Positions 9,373-16,802 of a stretch of 64,000 nt of DNA are shown piece after piece. Source of the stretch: Stutzerimonas nosocomialis (lineage in GTDB: Bacteria > Pseudomonadota > Gammaproteobacteria > Pseudomonadales > Pseudomonadaceae); the NCBI RefSeq assembly GCF_005876855.1, contig NZ_QLAE01000004.1, positions 124,001-188,000 on the forward strand, in the 5' to 3' direction. Under the pieces are notes generated by a model. The model made no database searches. It was not told the origin of the DNA and saw only the letters and a program-made list of their open reading frames with translations. Positions within the stretch are counted from its first letter, which is position 1. Every line of letters begins with the position of its first letter. Made by a program: the position numbers and the translations under genes.

Positions 9373-9750
9373 TTTCGTTTTCTCCCAGCAAAATAAGGTC
9401 GCATGGCCCGCTTGGTTGTTGTTGGACCGCCTTTTTGCCAGGAGCTTTCATGCTAATTCACTCAATTAGTTTTCAGCGCTCAATCGGGAGACAGTGGCAA
9501 GAGAATAGACCGTTACGGTGGCGATCATCGGTGGCTAAGTAAGAGTTGCTAGCGCGTAACTATCGTATTTCGCTTTGGAATGAAATGCTGCTGGACAGGG
9601 ATTGATTCGCTCTTGGCAGTTGCGGGTATCGTACGCACTTTTTCGATATGTCATGGAGGCGCGAACATTAAGCGCACCATGGCTTTTCTTATTCTTCGAG
9701 GGGCTCTGACACTCCCAATTTAGTAGTGCCAGAGCAGTGAGTTACGGATG
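9373..9750. other. Intergenic region between SDR remnant and Csp gene
   Basis: 378 bases. The left end carries the promoter and ribosome site of the minus-strand dehydrogenase remnant. A hairpin at 9703-9735 (GCTCTG-A-CACT ... AGTG-C-CAGAGC, one mismatch) lies just past the 3' end of the Csp gene and may stop or protect its transcript, but it lacks a clear T-run. Nothing else is recognised. Confidence 0.5.
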
Positions 9751-10080
9751 TTATCCTGCCATACGCTCACATTCCTCAGCGCAGTTCATGCACGCCTTCG
9801 CACACTCTTGGCAATGATCCATTTCATGCTTCGCGCATTCCTCTCCGCATGCACGGCAGATCTTGGCGCAAAGGGCGCAGAACTTCTTAGCATATTCACT
9901 TTCGCGGCTCATCAGTGTGGCAGCCAACCTGCAAATGTCCGCGCAGTCGCGGTCAAGCTCGATGCAGCGAGCCATCATTTTTACATCATCCTCGCGTAGG
10001 CAAGCAGAGGCGCACATTTCGCACACTAGGGCACAGTTCGAACAAGCTTGGATACAGGATGCGAACATTGAGTTTGTCAT
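9751..10080 (-). CDS. Cys-rich four-helix copper-storage protein (Csp/DUF326 type)
   Basis: 109 residues, GGAG seven bases before the ATG. I count 19 cysteines, mostly in CxxxC and CxxC spacing along predicted helices (CIQACSNCALVCEMC, FCALCAKICRACGEEC, HCQECAKACMNCAEEC). There is no signal peptide, so it matches the cytosolic Csp3-like class of four-helix bundles that store many Cu(I) ions on Cys thiolates lining the core. Length and Cys pattern agree with that family. It is monocistronic, with a TTAC-N6-GTAA box 125 bases upstream. In this island it would buffer copper that escapes the Cus and Cop periplasmic systems. Confidence 0.9.
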   Translation of the reverse strand: MTNSMFASCIQACSNCALVCEMCASACLREDDVKMMARCIELDRDCADICRLAATLMSRESEYAKKFCALCAKICRACGEECAKHEMDHCQECAKACMNCAEECERMAG

Positions 10081-10558
10081 TTACGTTCTCCAGGGTTCGA
10101 TAGTTGTATTTCGTCGTTTGGTTACTGGCCGATATGGCTCATCAGCCTGTTAGCAGACACTGAATTACGACACGCTCCTACCGAGCCCGTTTCGAAAAAC
10201 CTCATTACAATGTTGTAAGGTAAGTCCAACCGCACCGGGGATCTGCGGGCGCAGTTGGTGGCGATGTGGCCGTCAGATTGCCTGTACGGCTTCGCTAGTC
10301 TGTTCGAGATGATTGAGTTGAAAATGAGGGAGCTCCCTGTCGCCACGACTGGGAGCATTCGTTGGGGAACGGCCGGAGCGCAAGCCGCTTAACTAGGTAA
10401 GTTACTGGCCTTGCGGCCTAACTTTTAGGAAGGAAGCAATTGCAAAGCCCTCCGGTACCGTTGCGTCGACTAGGATGGCCTAGGGCCGATCCTCTGCTTG
10501 CTGAACCGCCTTTCTTAGAGCCTCGATCAGAACCGCATAGGCACACATATACCGGATG
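10081..10558. other. Intergenic region with possible gene remnants
   Basis: 478 bases between the Csp and cytochrome c genes. The left part is the Csp promoter with its regulator box. From 10219 to 10392 the plus strand is open for 57 codons with protein-like content (LRAQLVAMWPSDCLYGF, LFEMIELKMRELPV) but begins directly after an in-frame stop and has no start signal, so it looks like a leftover 3' fragment. On the minus strand 10480-10545 encodes a helix-like tail (YMCAYAVLIEALRKAVQQ) after the cytochrome stop. I do not recognise either, and both may be chance. Confidence 0.35.
10205..10218 (-). promoter_or_regulatory. Putative copper-regulator box (copy 3)
   Basis: TTAC-AATGTT-GTAA, a 4+6+4 palindrome 125 bases upstream of the Csp start codon. 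Confidence 0.6.
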
Positions 10559-11368
10559 TTAGTGCTCGTGTTGCTTCCCGTCTGCGTGCACATGGTTTTT
10601 TGAAGGGGATTTGCCTTCCGCATCGGCACTGTCACTGCCATTGCTGTGCTCAACCGCCTGGGGCTCCTCGGACGCATGATGGTCATCGCTTTCGTTATTA
10701 CCATGATGACCGGAGCCTGATTGGCCGGATGCTCCACCTGTGCTGCTGGAGCCATGGTGATCCGAGCCGCCACTGTCGCCCTGATGGTGGTCGCCCGAGG
10801 CCATCTCGCCGTGTTGCTCACTATGCCCAGCTGGGGTCTCCCCACCACCATGCTGGTGACCACCGCTAGACGCAACGAGTGCTCGATACGCTCCTTCATC
10901 TAACTCAGGAAGCTTCTGCAGAAAAGCCACCATTCCCCAGATGTACGGGTCAGCCATGCTTTTACCCCACGCGGGCATCCCAGTGGCCTTAATGCCATGC
11001 TTGATGACCCAAAATGTTTTTGCTGGGTCATCGTATGGCCCCGCTTCAGCCAGGCTGGGTGGAGCGGGATAAAGGCCATTGCTTAGCTCGGTCTCAGCCA
11101 TGCCTGGCGCCAAATGACAACCCACACACATCGAGTCGTAGTTCCCCGCCCCGGCGCGGATTTGGTCTTCATCGTCGAGAGATGGCACGACTATGTCTTC
11201 GGAGCGAACCTCAATCGAGCGATTGCGAGCAGTTTCCAGGAATGCGTGCACGACTCCCGTATGAGGATCATCCGCGGCAACGTTTATTAGTCCCGAGAAA
11301 ACAACACCGGCCACCACCAACAGGCCTAGTGCGCAGAAGGCAGCGAAGCTAATAATTATTCTTTTCAT
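10559..11368 (-). CDS. Periplasmic cytochrome c with long His-rich tail
   Basis: 269 residues. An N-terminal hydrophobic segment (residues 5-28) acts as signal or anchor. A single class I cytochrome c domain spans about residues 60-160, with heme site CVGCH and a likely axial Met in KATGMPAWG. Residues 168-269 form a low-complexity tail of His, Gly, Ser and acidic residues (GGHQHGGG, SGDHHQGD, GHHGNNESDDHH) suited to binding Cu(II). It is the last gene of the minus-strand copA operon, nine bases after copB. Cytochromes of this type recur in Pseudomonas copper clusters. Electron transfer with the CopA oxidase is plausible but not shown by sequence. Confidence 0.85.
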   Translation of the reverse strand: MKRIIISFAAFCALGLLVVAGVVFSGLINVAADDPHTGVVHAFLETARNRSIEVRSEDIVVPSLDDEDQIRAGAGNYDSMCVGCHLAPGMAETELSNGLYPAPPSLAEAGPYDDPAKTFWVIKHGIKATGMPAWGKSMADPYIWGMVAFLQKLPELDEGAYRALVASSGGHQHGGGETPAGHSEQHGEMASGDHHQGDSGGSDHHGSSSTGGASGQSGSGHHGNNESDDHHASEEPQAVEHSNGSDSADAEGKSPSKNHVHADGKQHEH

Positions 11369-11377
11369 CTAGGGTCC

Positions 11378-12376
11378 TTAAAACCAAAGCCTGATGCCAG
11401 CAACGAACCGCGCCTCATCTACGTCTTCGCCTTCATCTCTCGCCATATCGGCGGTATTACCGTATGCCCGGCTCCACGTGACGCCGATGTACGGTGCGAA
11501 CTCACGAACGATTTCGTATCGGAGGCGGAGCCCCACCTCTGTGTTTGCGAGACCAGCGCCTACTCCGCGCGCAGGATCGTCCTTGCCATAGAAATTGAGC
11601 TCGGCAGTCGGTTGGAGGATCAGCCGGTTAGTGAGGAGAATGTCGTACTCGCCTTCAAAACGTGCTGCTGTCTGCCCACCTTCACCGACGAAGGCGGTGG
11701 CTTCCGCCTCAAAGTTATACAGAGCCATCCCCTGGACGCCTAAAGCCGCCCACGTCTGCGGCGACTCGGGCTTAAAGTCCTGGCGAACACCTGCTACCAC
11801 ATCCCACCAGGGGCTGATGGCACGCCCGTAGAGCGCCTGAATTTCCGCATCTTCAGTAACGCCATTCGTTCGCTCACCTTCCGAGCGAAACCAGAACCGA
11901 TTGATATCGCCACCAACCCAGGCAGTAGCTTCCCAACTGAGGGTGCTACCTTCATTTGCGTTCTGGTACTCAAGTTGATCTAGCAGAAGGAACCAGGCCA
12001 GATACTTGTCATGGACTGTATGACCTTGAAGACCAGGGAAAGCCGCTTCTCTATCCGCATCGGTCAATACTGGAATGAACGAGGGATGAACCATGCCGGG
12101 CATTTCGAGCGTATCGTCATGCTTCATTTGGCCATGGTTCATCGTGCTATGGTCCATCGCACCATGACCCATCGCAGAATGGTCCGTTTGCCCACCGGAG
12201 CCATGATTCTTAGCTGCGGGCTTCGCTGAAGATGCAGGGGCTTGAGCTGCCTCAGCAGGAGGGGTTTGATGCATCGAATGATCCATCATCTCGGCAGCGT
12301 TGGCTGTCCCTCCAGCCGCTGCGCTCAACGAAACTCCGAGCGCAATCAGAGCAAAGCGAGAAGGTCTAGTGGTCAT
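11378..12376 (-). CDS. copB: Copper resistance protein B, outer membrane
   Basis: 332 residues from ATG 12376. The frame stays open upstream to 12460, but that part overlaps the preceding gene and has no signal peptide. Here a signal peptide ends TANA. A Met/His-rich linker follows ([29 protein letters not shown]). From about residue 110 the CopB beta-barrel domain begins ([25 protein letters not shown] at the end, with the terminal Phe typical of outer-membrane barrels). It overlaps the previous small gene by 11 bases and works with CopA to hold copper in the periplasm and outer membrane. Confidence 0.93.
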   Translation of the reverse strand: MTTRPSRFALIALGVSLSAAAGGTANAAEMMDHSMHQTPPAEAAQAPASSAKPAAKNHGSGGQTDHSAMGHGAMDHSTMNHGQMKHDDTLEMPGMVHPSFIPVLTDADREAAFPGLQGHTVHDKYLAWFLLLDQLEYQNANEGSTLSWEATAWVGGDINRFWFRSEGERTNGVTEDAEIQALYGRAISPWWDVVAGVRQDFKPESPQTWAALGVQGMALYNFEAEATAFVGEGGQTAARFEGEYDILLTNRLILQPTAELNFYGKDDPARGVGAGLANTEVGLRLRYEIVREFAPYIGVTWSRAYGNTADMARDEGEDVDEARFVAGIRLWF

Positions 12377-12668
12377 GGTGCGAATCCACCTCAGTATCAG
12401 TGGCCTTGGGGTCATGATCCATCTTGCCGTGCTCCATTTCTCCATGGTCCATCGAGCCATGATCCATGTCGTCGTGGTTCATTTTTGAGTTAGAGGTGCC
12501 TTGTGTCTGAGATGCCGGCTTGTTGCCTGGATTCTGCGATGAAGCCGATGATTGCTTGTGCTGATCATGCTTTTGCTCTGCAAACGCAGCTGACATATTC
12601 ATTACGCCCAGCAGACTGAACATTAACGCGCTGCCGATAAGAGTTTTACGCTTCGTAAAATTTCCCAT
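12366..12668 (-). CDS. Met/His-rich periplasmic protein between copA and copB
   Basis: 100 residues. A signal peptide of about 30 residues ends AAFAEQ, a Ser/Gln/Asn-rich spacer follows, then a repeated MDHGxM pattern ([20 protein letters not shown]) and a His-rich end (SHHDH). The repeat resembles the Met/His stretches in CopA and CopB, and in CopC-like copper binders, but no CopC fold is present. It starts 12 bases after copA and overlaps copB, so all are co-translated. Probably a periplasmic copper sponge. Confidence 0.8.
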   Translation of the reverse strand: MGNFTKRKTLIGSALMFSLLGVMNMSAAFAEQKHDQHKQSSASSQNPGNKPASQTQGTSNSKMNHDDMDHGSMDHGEMEHGKMDHDPKATDTEVDSHHDH

Positions 12669-12680
12669 ATAAAGTTCCTC

Positions 12681-14522
12681 TTACTCGTCCACTCGGACTT
12701 CACGAAACATGCCCATTTCCATGTGAAGCAGTAGGTGACAGTGATAAGCCCAACGCCCGAGCGCATCGGCTGTCACGCGGTAGCTGCGCTTCGAACCTGG
12801 AGGCATGTCGATCGTGTGCTTGCGAACCATGAACTTTCCATTCTCATCTTCAAGATCGCTCCACATACCATGCAGATGAATCGGATGGGTCATCATGGTG
12901 TCGTTGACCAAAGTGATGCGTACCCGCTCGCCATATTTGAGCCGCAGGGGCTCCGAATCAGAGAACTCTATACCGTCAAATGACCAGGAGAACTTCTCCA
13001 TGTGGCCGGTGAGATGGAGTTCGATCGTCCGACTGGGCTCACGGCCGTCCGGATCGGGGAAAGTGCTTCTCAAGTCGCTATAGGTCAGGACTCGGCGGCC
13101 GTTGTCTCGTAAGCCAATACCGGGATCGTTCAGCCTATGAGTTGGGCTCATGGTCTGCATGTCCACCAGTGGGTTATTGGACTCTGAGGGCGGGTGCGAT
13201 TGCATACCTGCGCTCATCCCAGCCATTCCAGAGTGGTCCATCCCGGACATCCCACCCATTTTGCTGTGATCCATGCCGGCCATTGCGCCCATGTCGCCCA
13301 TCCCTTGCATGTCACCGTGGTTCATGCCGGACATGTTGCTATGGTCCATCGCGCCCATGTCGCCGCCATGGTCCATGCCCGCCATACCGCCCATGCTGCC
13401 GTGATCCATCCCCATGTCGTCCATGGTGATTAGTGGTCGAGGATCGGTTTCTGGAACAGGAGCGCTCAGCCCTTCGGCAACCGCTAGCGTGCCACGGGCG
13501 TATCCTGTGCGATCCATCGATTGGGCGAAGATCGTGTAAGCCTCCTCGGTCGCAGGCTCGACAATCACATCGTAGGTTTCTGCCACGGCAATGCGGAATT
13601 CGTCGACGCTAACTGGGTTGACGTATTGGCCATCGGCTGCGACTACAGTCATCTTCAGCCCTGGAATGCGGACATCGAAATAGCTCATGGCCGAGCCGTT
13701 GATGAACCGCAGACGAAGCTTCTCGCCGGGCTTAAAGATGCCGGTCCAGTTCCCGTCGGGTGCTTGGCCGTTCATTAGATAGGTATAGGTGTAGCCGCTT
13801 ACGTCGGCGAGGTCGGTGGGACTCATTTTCATCTGAGCCCACATTTTCCGATTCGCAATCGTAGCGGCCCAGCCGTCTTCGCTCACATCGTTAATGAAGT
13901 CTCCGACAGTGCGCTTGTGGAAGTTGTAATAATCGGACTGCTTCTTGAGCTTAGAAAGGATTCGAGCGGGATCCTCATCGGACCAATCAGTCAACATCAC
14001 CACATAGTCGCGGTCATAGCTGAACGGTTCGGGATCCTTCGCATCGATGACCAAGGGACCATAGACACCAAGCTGCTCTTGTAGGCCTGAATGACTGTGG
14101 TACCAATAGGTACCGTTCTGTTTAACCTGAAACTTGTAGACATACATGCCATCGGGAGCGATGCCGTGGAAGCTCAATCCAGGCACGCCATCCATGTTGG
14201 CCGGCAGGATCATGCCGTGCCAGTGAATCGATGTATCTTCGCTCAACTTATTTCTGACTCGCAGCGTGACGGTATCCCCTTCACGCCAACGTAGAAGCGG
14301 CCCTGGGATGGTCCCATTGATAGTCATCGCTGTCCGGGCCGCGCCGGTGATATTGACCGGCGTCTCCCCAATCAGCAGATCGAACTCCGTGCCACTTAGT
14401 ACGCTGGGCTGGCCTGGGCTAGTCACTGCCCAGACCGGAGCTCGCCACAAGCCAAGACCGCCAAGGATGCCTGCGGCAGTCAAGCCTTTAACAAAGGTTC
14501 GCCTAGAGGTTTTACGTTGCAT
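12681..14522 (-). CDS. copA: Multicopper oxidase CopA
   Basis: 613 residues, the family's usual length. A twin-arginine signal (TSRRTFVKGLTAAGI) means it is folded before export. Copper-site motifs: HWHGMILP and YWYHSHSG in domain 1, HPIHLHGMWSDLE and YHCHLLLHMEMGM at the end, giving the type 1, 2 and 3 sites. Residues about 370-440 are a Met-rich insert with many MxGMDHS/MGGM repeats, typical of CopA/PcoA and able to bind many Cu+ ions. It oxidises Cu(I) to Cu(II) in the periplasm. First gene of the minus-strand operon copA - small protein - copB - cytochrome c; the regulator box at 14677 lies 155 bases upstream. Confidence 0.95.
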   Translation of the reverse strand: MQRKTSRRTFVKGLTAAGILGGLGLWRAPVWAVTSPGQPSVLSGTEFDLLIGETPVNITGAARTAMTINGTIPGPLLRWREGDTVTLRVRNKLSEDTSIHWHGMILPANMDGVPGLSFHGIAPDGMYVYKFQVKQNGTYWYHSHSGLQEQLGVYGPLVIDAKDPEPFSYDRDYVVMLTDWSDEDPARILSKLKKQSDYYNFHKRTVGDFINDVSEDGWAATIANRKMWAQMKMSPTDLADVSGYTYTYLMNGQAPDGNWTGIFKPGEKLRLRFINGSAMSYFDVRIPGLKMTVVAADGQYVNPVSVDEFRIAVAETYDVIVEPATEEAYTIFAQSMDRTGYARGTLAVAEGLSAPVPETDPRPLITMDDMGMDHGSMGGMAGMDHGGDMGAMDHSNMSGMNHGDMQGMGDMGAMAGMDHSKMGGMSGMDHSGMAGMSAGMQSHPPSESNNPLVDMQTMSPTHRLNDPGIGLRDNGRRVLTYSDLRSTFPDPDGREPSRTIELHLTGHMEKFSWSFDGIEFSDSEPLRLKYGERVRITLVNDTMMTHPIHLHGMWSDLEDENGKFMVRKHTIDMPPGSKRSYRVTADALGRWAYHCHLLLHMEMGMFREVRVDE

Positions 14523-14839
14523 GTGTAGGTTCCAATCAAACTAAGGAGCCAAGCCGAAACCAGCCGTAAGGTTGGTGTTGCCAGCGTTAATTGATCTTAG
14601 AAACTCGCGCACGGTCTGTCTTATCAAGCGACTCGCCTTTAATCGTAAATATGGCATGCCTAAGAAAGACGCGGGATTACATTTTTGTAAGCTTAAAGCG
14701 CTTCAGAAATCGCCCAAAAAATCGCCTGTGAGCATGTCAATCTCCAGGTGGAAGCTGCGCAATGGCTTTTGATTTCCGTGCAAGGATCCGGTTGCAACGA
14801 TACTCAAGGTGCATGGTCACAGTTGCGTAAGGTTTCGCT
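14523..14839. other. copA promoter region
   Basis: 317 bases between the second PtrA-like gene and copA, both on the minus strand. It contains the copper box at 14677-14690; no gene is evident. The sequence just after the box shares several blocks with the region after copy 2 (AAGCTT, AAAAAATCG), so the two promoters may have a common origin. Confidence 0.6.
14677..14690 (-). promoter_or_regulatory. Putative copper-regulator box (copy 4)
   Basis: TTAC-ATTTTT-GTAA, identical to copy 2 including flanks, placed upstream of the copA operon. Confidence 0.6.
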
Positions 14840-15049
14840 TCAGCAATTAGCGTGGGCGTGCTTCGCTGAAGTTGCTTTTGAGGCTACCTCCTGGGCTTGG
14901 TCCTTCTGGTCAGCCTGATAACTAGCGATCGCTATTTGGCGAGCCTGCTCCATACGAGCAAAGGTACGATCACCACCACCTTCTGCCATTGCATAGGAAG
15001 AGCTTGCTGCGATGGCGAGCAGTACAGAAACGGATCTGAAGAATTTCAT
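14840..15049 (-). CDS. Small periplasmic PtrA-like protein, second copy
   Basis: 69 residues, GAGG nine bases before the ATG. A signal peptide ends SYAMA, then the mature start EGGGDRTFARMEQARQIA, a charged helix (SYQADQKDQAQEVASKA) and a C-terminal HAHANC that could bind metal. The EGGxxRT start is shared with the protein at 3574-3891 and is the hallmark of the PtrA N-terminal family; this copy has the short, all-helical form. It is monocistronic with a TTAC-N6-GTCA near-match box 117 bases upstream. P. aeruginosa PtrA is copper-induced; a role here in damping or sensing copper is inference. Confidence 0.75.
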   Translation of the reverse strand: MKFFRSVSVLLAIAASSSYAMAEGGGDRTFARMEQARQIAIASYQADQKDQAQEVASKATSAKHAHANC

Positions 15050-15165
15050 TACTTGTTACCTCGTTCGAAGACATGGGAGACCCAGCGCAGCTCCATAAAT
15101 AGGGGCTTTGGCTTGGTCCTGTGTCTAAGCTAACCGAGCGTTCCTGTCAGAAGCCTGATTTAGAC

Positions 15166-15179
15166 ATTACGGTTTCGTC
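15166..15179 (-). promoter_or_regulatory. Putative copper-regulator box (copy 5, one mismatch)
   Basis: TTAC-GGTTTC-GTCA: the second half-site differs by one base from the other copies. It lies 117 bases upstream of the second PtrA-like gene. Confidence 0.45.
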
Positions 15180-15272
15180 AGTAATGCATAAAAGCAGTGA
15201 GCCCAAGCGAAAGCGCAGGTAGCGTGCATGGTGCCTTTTCGTTCAGGCAAATAGGTCTTGTTTCCAGCGGGC

Positions 15273-15297
15273 AAAAAAAGGGCGCCATCTAGGCGCC
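15273..15297 (-). terminator. Orphan terminator-like hairpin, minus strand
   Basis: On the minus strand GGCGCC-TAGAT-GGCGCC is followed by C and seven T. The structure is good but no minus-strand gene ends here, because the response regulator to the right is on the plus strand. It may be left over from a lost gene, or insulate the PtrA promoter from antisense transcription. Confidence 0.55.
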
Positions 15298-15398
15298 GAT
15301 AGGCCAAAGGAGCATGGAAAAGGCCAAAAAGCAGAGTGTGGGAGCAACTGCTGATGTAGACGTTAACGCTACAAGCTGTCAGACAGATGATGCGAGCA

Positions 15399-15412
15399 TT
15401 ACGTTTCTGTAA
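15399..15412 (+). promoter_or_regulatory. Putative copper-regulator box (copy 6, autoregulation)
   Basis: TTAC-GTTTCT-GTAA, 61 bases before the response regulator start, which fits autoregulation by CopR. Confidence 0.6.
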
Positions 15413-15473
15413 GGTACTGGCTGCACGCCCTGACAATCGGCACACTGCTCCAAATGCCGGAGGGAATACTTTC

Positions 15474-16154
15474 ATGAAGCTTCTTGTTGCTGAAGACGAG
15501 CCGAAAACAGGCACCTACCTACAGCAGGGGCTTTCAGAGGCAGGCTTCACAGTCGATAGAGTTGAAAACGGGACCGATGCTGCTCAGCACGCGCTTCATA
15601 CCACATACGACTTGCTCATCTTAGACGTGATGATGCCTGGCCTGGATGGGTGGCAGGTTTTACAGAAAGTCCGCGCTGCTGGTAATGAGGTTCCCGTGCT
15701 CTTTCTCACCGCCCGAGACGGGGTTCAGGATCGAGTAAAGGGATTGGAGTTGGGCGCTGATGATTATCTCATCAAGCCGTTCGCCTTCTCCGAATTGCTA
15801 GCCAGGATCCGTACGTTGCTTCGCCGCGGCAATAATGTCCCCAACCAAACAATACTCAAACTCCTCGACCTTGAGGTCGATCTGCTCAGGCGTCGAGTTA
15901 CGCGATCGGGGAAACGAATAGACCTAACTGCAAAGGAATTCGCACTTCTTGAGCTATTACTTCGGCGTCGCGGGGAAGTGCTCTCAAAGTCCCTTATCGC
16001 CTCCCAAGTATGGGACATGAATTTCGACAGCGATACCAATGTGATTGAGGTGGCGGTACGACGGCTGAGAGCAAAAATCGATGATGAGTTCGAACCTAAG
16101 CTCATACAAACCGCGCGTGGGATGGGCTATTTGATCGACGCGCCAGACCCCTAG
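15474..16154 (+). CDS. copR: Heavy-metal response regulator (CopR/CusR, OmpR family)
   Basis: 226 residues from ATG 15474 with GGAGGG upstream; the frame is open back to 15387 but that part covers the regulator box and lacks a ribosome site. Receiver domain residues 1-118: acidic pair ED (7-8), phospho-acceptor Asp51 in [13 protein letters not shown], Lys in [13 protein letters not shown]. The winged-helix DNA-binding domain occupies 125-222 ([33 protein letters not shown]). It closely matches CusR, CopR and IrlR. The cognate kinase is probably at 4526-5899; the usual copRS pairing is broken in this island. Likely activator through the TTAC-N6-GTAA boxes. Confidence 0.92.
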   Translation: MKLLVAEDEPKTGTYLQQGLSEAGFTVDRVENGTDAAQHALHTTYDLLILDVMMPGLDGWQVLQKVRAAGNEVPVLFLTARDGVQDRVKGLELGADDYLIKPFAFSELLARIRTLLRRGNNVPNQTILKLLDLEVDLLRRRVTRSGKRIDLTAKEFALLELLLRRRGEVLSKSLIASQVWDMNFDSDTNVIEVAVRRLRAKIDDEFEPKLIQTARGMGYLIDAPDP

Positions 16155-16244
16155 AGCGAAATGCTCGGCATTTCACGCGATGGGCCAAGCTACCGGTACC
16201 GATGCGGTTAAGGCGAGCCACCGAGCAAGGAGCGGTGCCGAACC

Positions 16245-16604
16245 TCAGTTCTCCGAGCTGGATTTCTTCAGCTGTGGCACGAAGAAGATGGGTCTCTGCG
16301 GGGGAGCTATCAGAATATCACTGGATTTGATGCTAGTGCCCTTGCGACGCCTGGTCTTGCCATCCTTACCGACCGCCAGCAAATCACCGGTCGCAACAGC
16401 GATATCGAGCGCCTGCTTTACGCGAAACTCGTCAGCCATGGTGTAGTTGGTCAATCCGCTCATCAGGCCCAAAAAAGGTTGCCGTTCTACCTCGTAGACC
16501 TGGTTGGGCAAGAGCTCTGAAAGTTCTCCTCGGACGCGGTCATCGGTGGCATCGTCGAAGTGATGCTCATCCAACAGCAAATCGTGTTTGCATGATGGCG
16601 AGCG
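16245..16604 (-). pseudogene. C-terminal fragment of unrecognised protein
   Basis: The minus strand is open for about 120 codons with clearly protein-like sequence (RVRGELSELLPNQVYEVER, NYTMADEFRVKQALDIAV, SDILIAPPQRPIFFVPQ). It has no ATG or ribosome site; the only candidate start is a TTG at 16580, and the frame is closed upstream at 16605-16607. It abuts, head to head, another 5'-truncated gene on the plus strand. I read both as C-terminal stumps left when DNA between them was replaced. The parent family is not recognised. Confidence 0.5.
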
Positions 16605-16758
16605 TTATGAGGTGCATCTCTGTGAGGCCTGCTTTTTCCGAGCGCTGAGTGGTCTCCGCCGCGAGCGTATGGTCAACACCATGTTCGACGAGAATCCCGA
16701 TAGGACTGGCGATGAGTTCGGCCTTGTGCAGCGGAGCGAATTCTGGAAAGACAACTGA
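16564..16758 (+). pseudogene. C-terminal remnant of Cys-containing island protein
   Basis: 64 codons without a start, following an in-frame stop, and ending at TGA 16756-16758. The sequence is convincing: CLHDGERYEVHLCEACFF, RRERMVNTMFDEN, GDEFGLVQRSEFWKD. The C-x12-CxxC arrangement looks like half or most of a small zinc ribbon. It resembles the C-terminus of small hypothetical proteins carried on Pseudomonas plasmids and islands, but I recall no name. The N-terminal part is missing at the junction near 16575. Confidence 0.5.
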
Positions 16759-16802
16759 GCTCGGTTCAGATGGGACTATGGATACGGGTAGGAAGTGGGG
16801 CG

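Larger units (their letters stand above)
15050..15473. other. Divergent regulatory region before copR
   Basis: 424 bases between the minus-strand PtrA-like gene and the plus-strand response regulator. It contains box copy 5 (15166-15179) on the PtrA side, box copy 6 (15399-15412) on the regulator side, and between them a minus-strand terminator-like hairpin (15273-15297) that belongs to no visible gene. No coding region is supported. Confidence 0.6.

Noticed and set aside
10480-10899. 139-codon minus-strand frame over the cytochrome tail
   Set aside because: Mostly an alternate frame of the His-rich repeat DNA; only its last 20 or so codons, beyond the cytochrome stop, are worth noting.
12377-12460. 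Longer N-terminus for CopB
   Set aside because: It lies within the preceding gene in another frame and would put the signal peptide 30 residues inside.
13142-13433. Plus-strand frames over the CopA Met-rich insert
   Set aside because: Repetitive DNA gives open frames by chance on the opposite strand.
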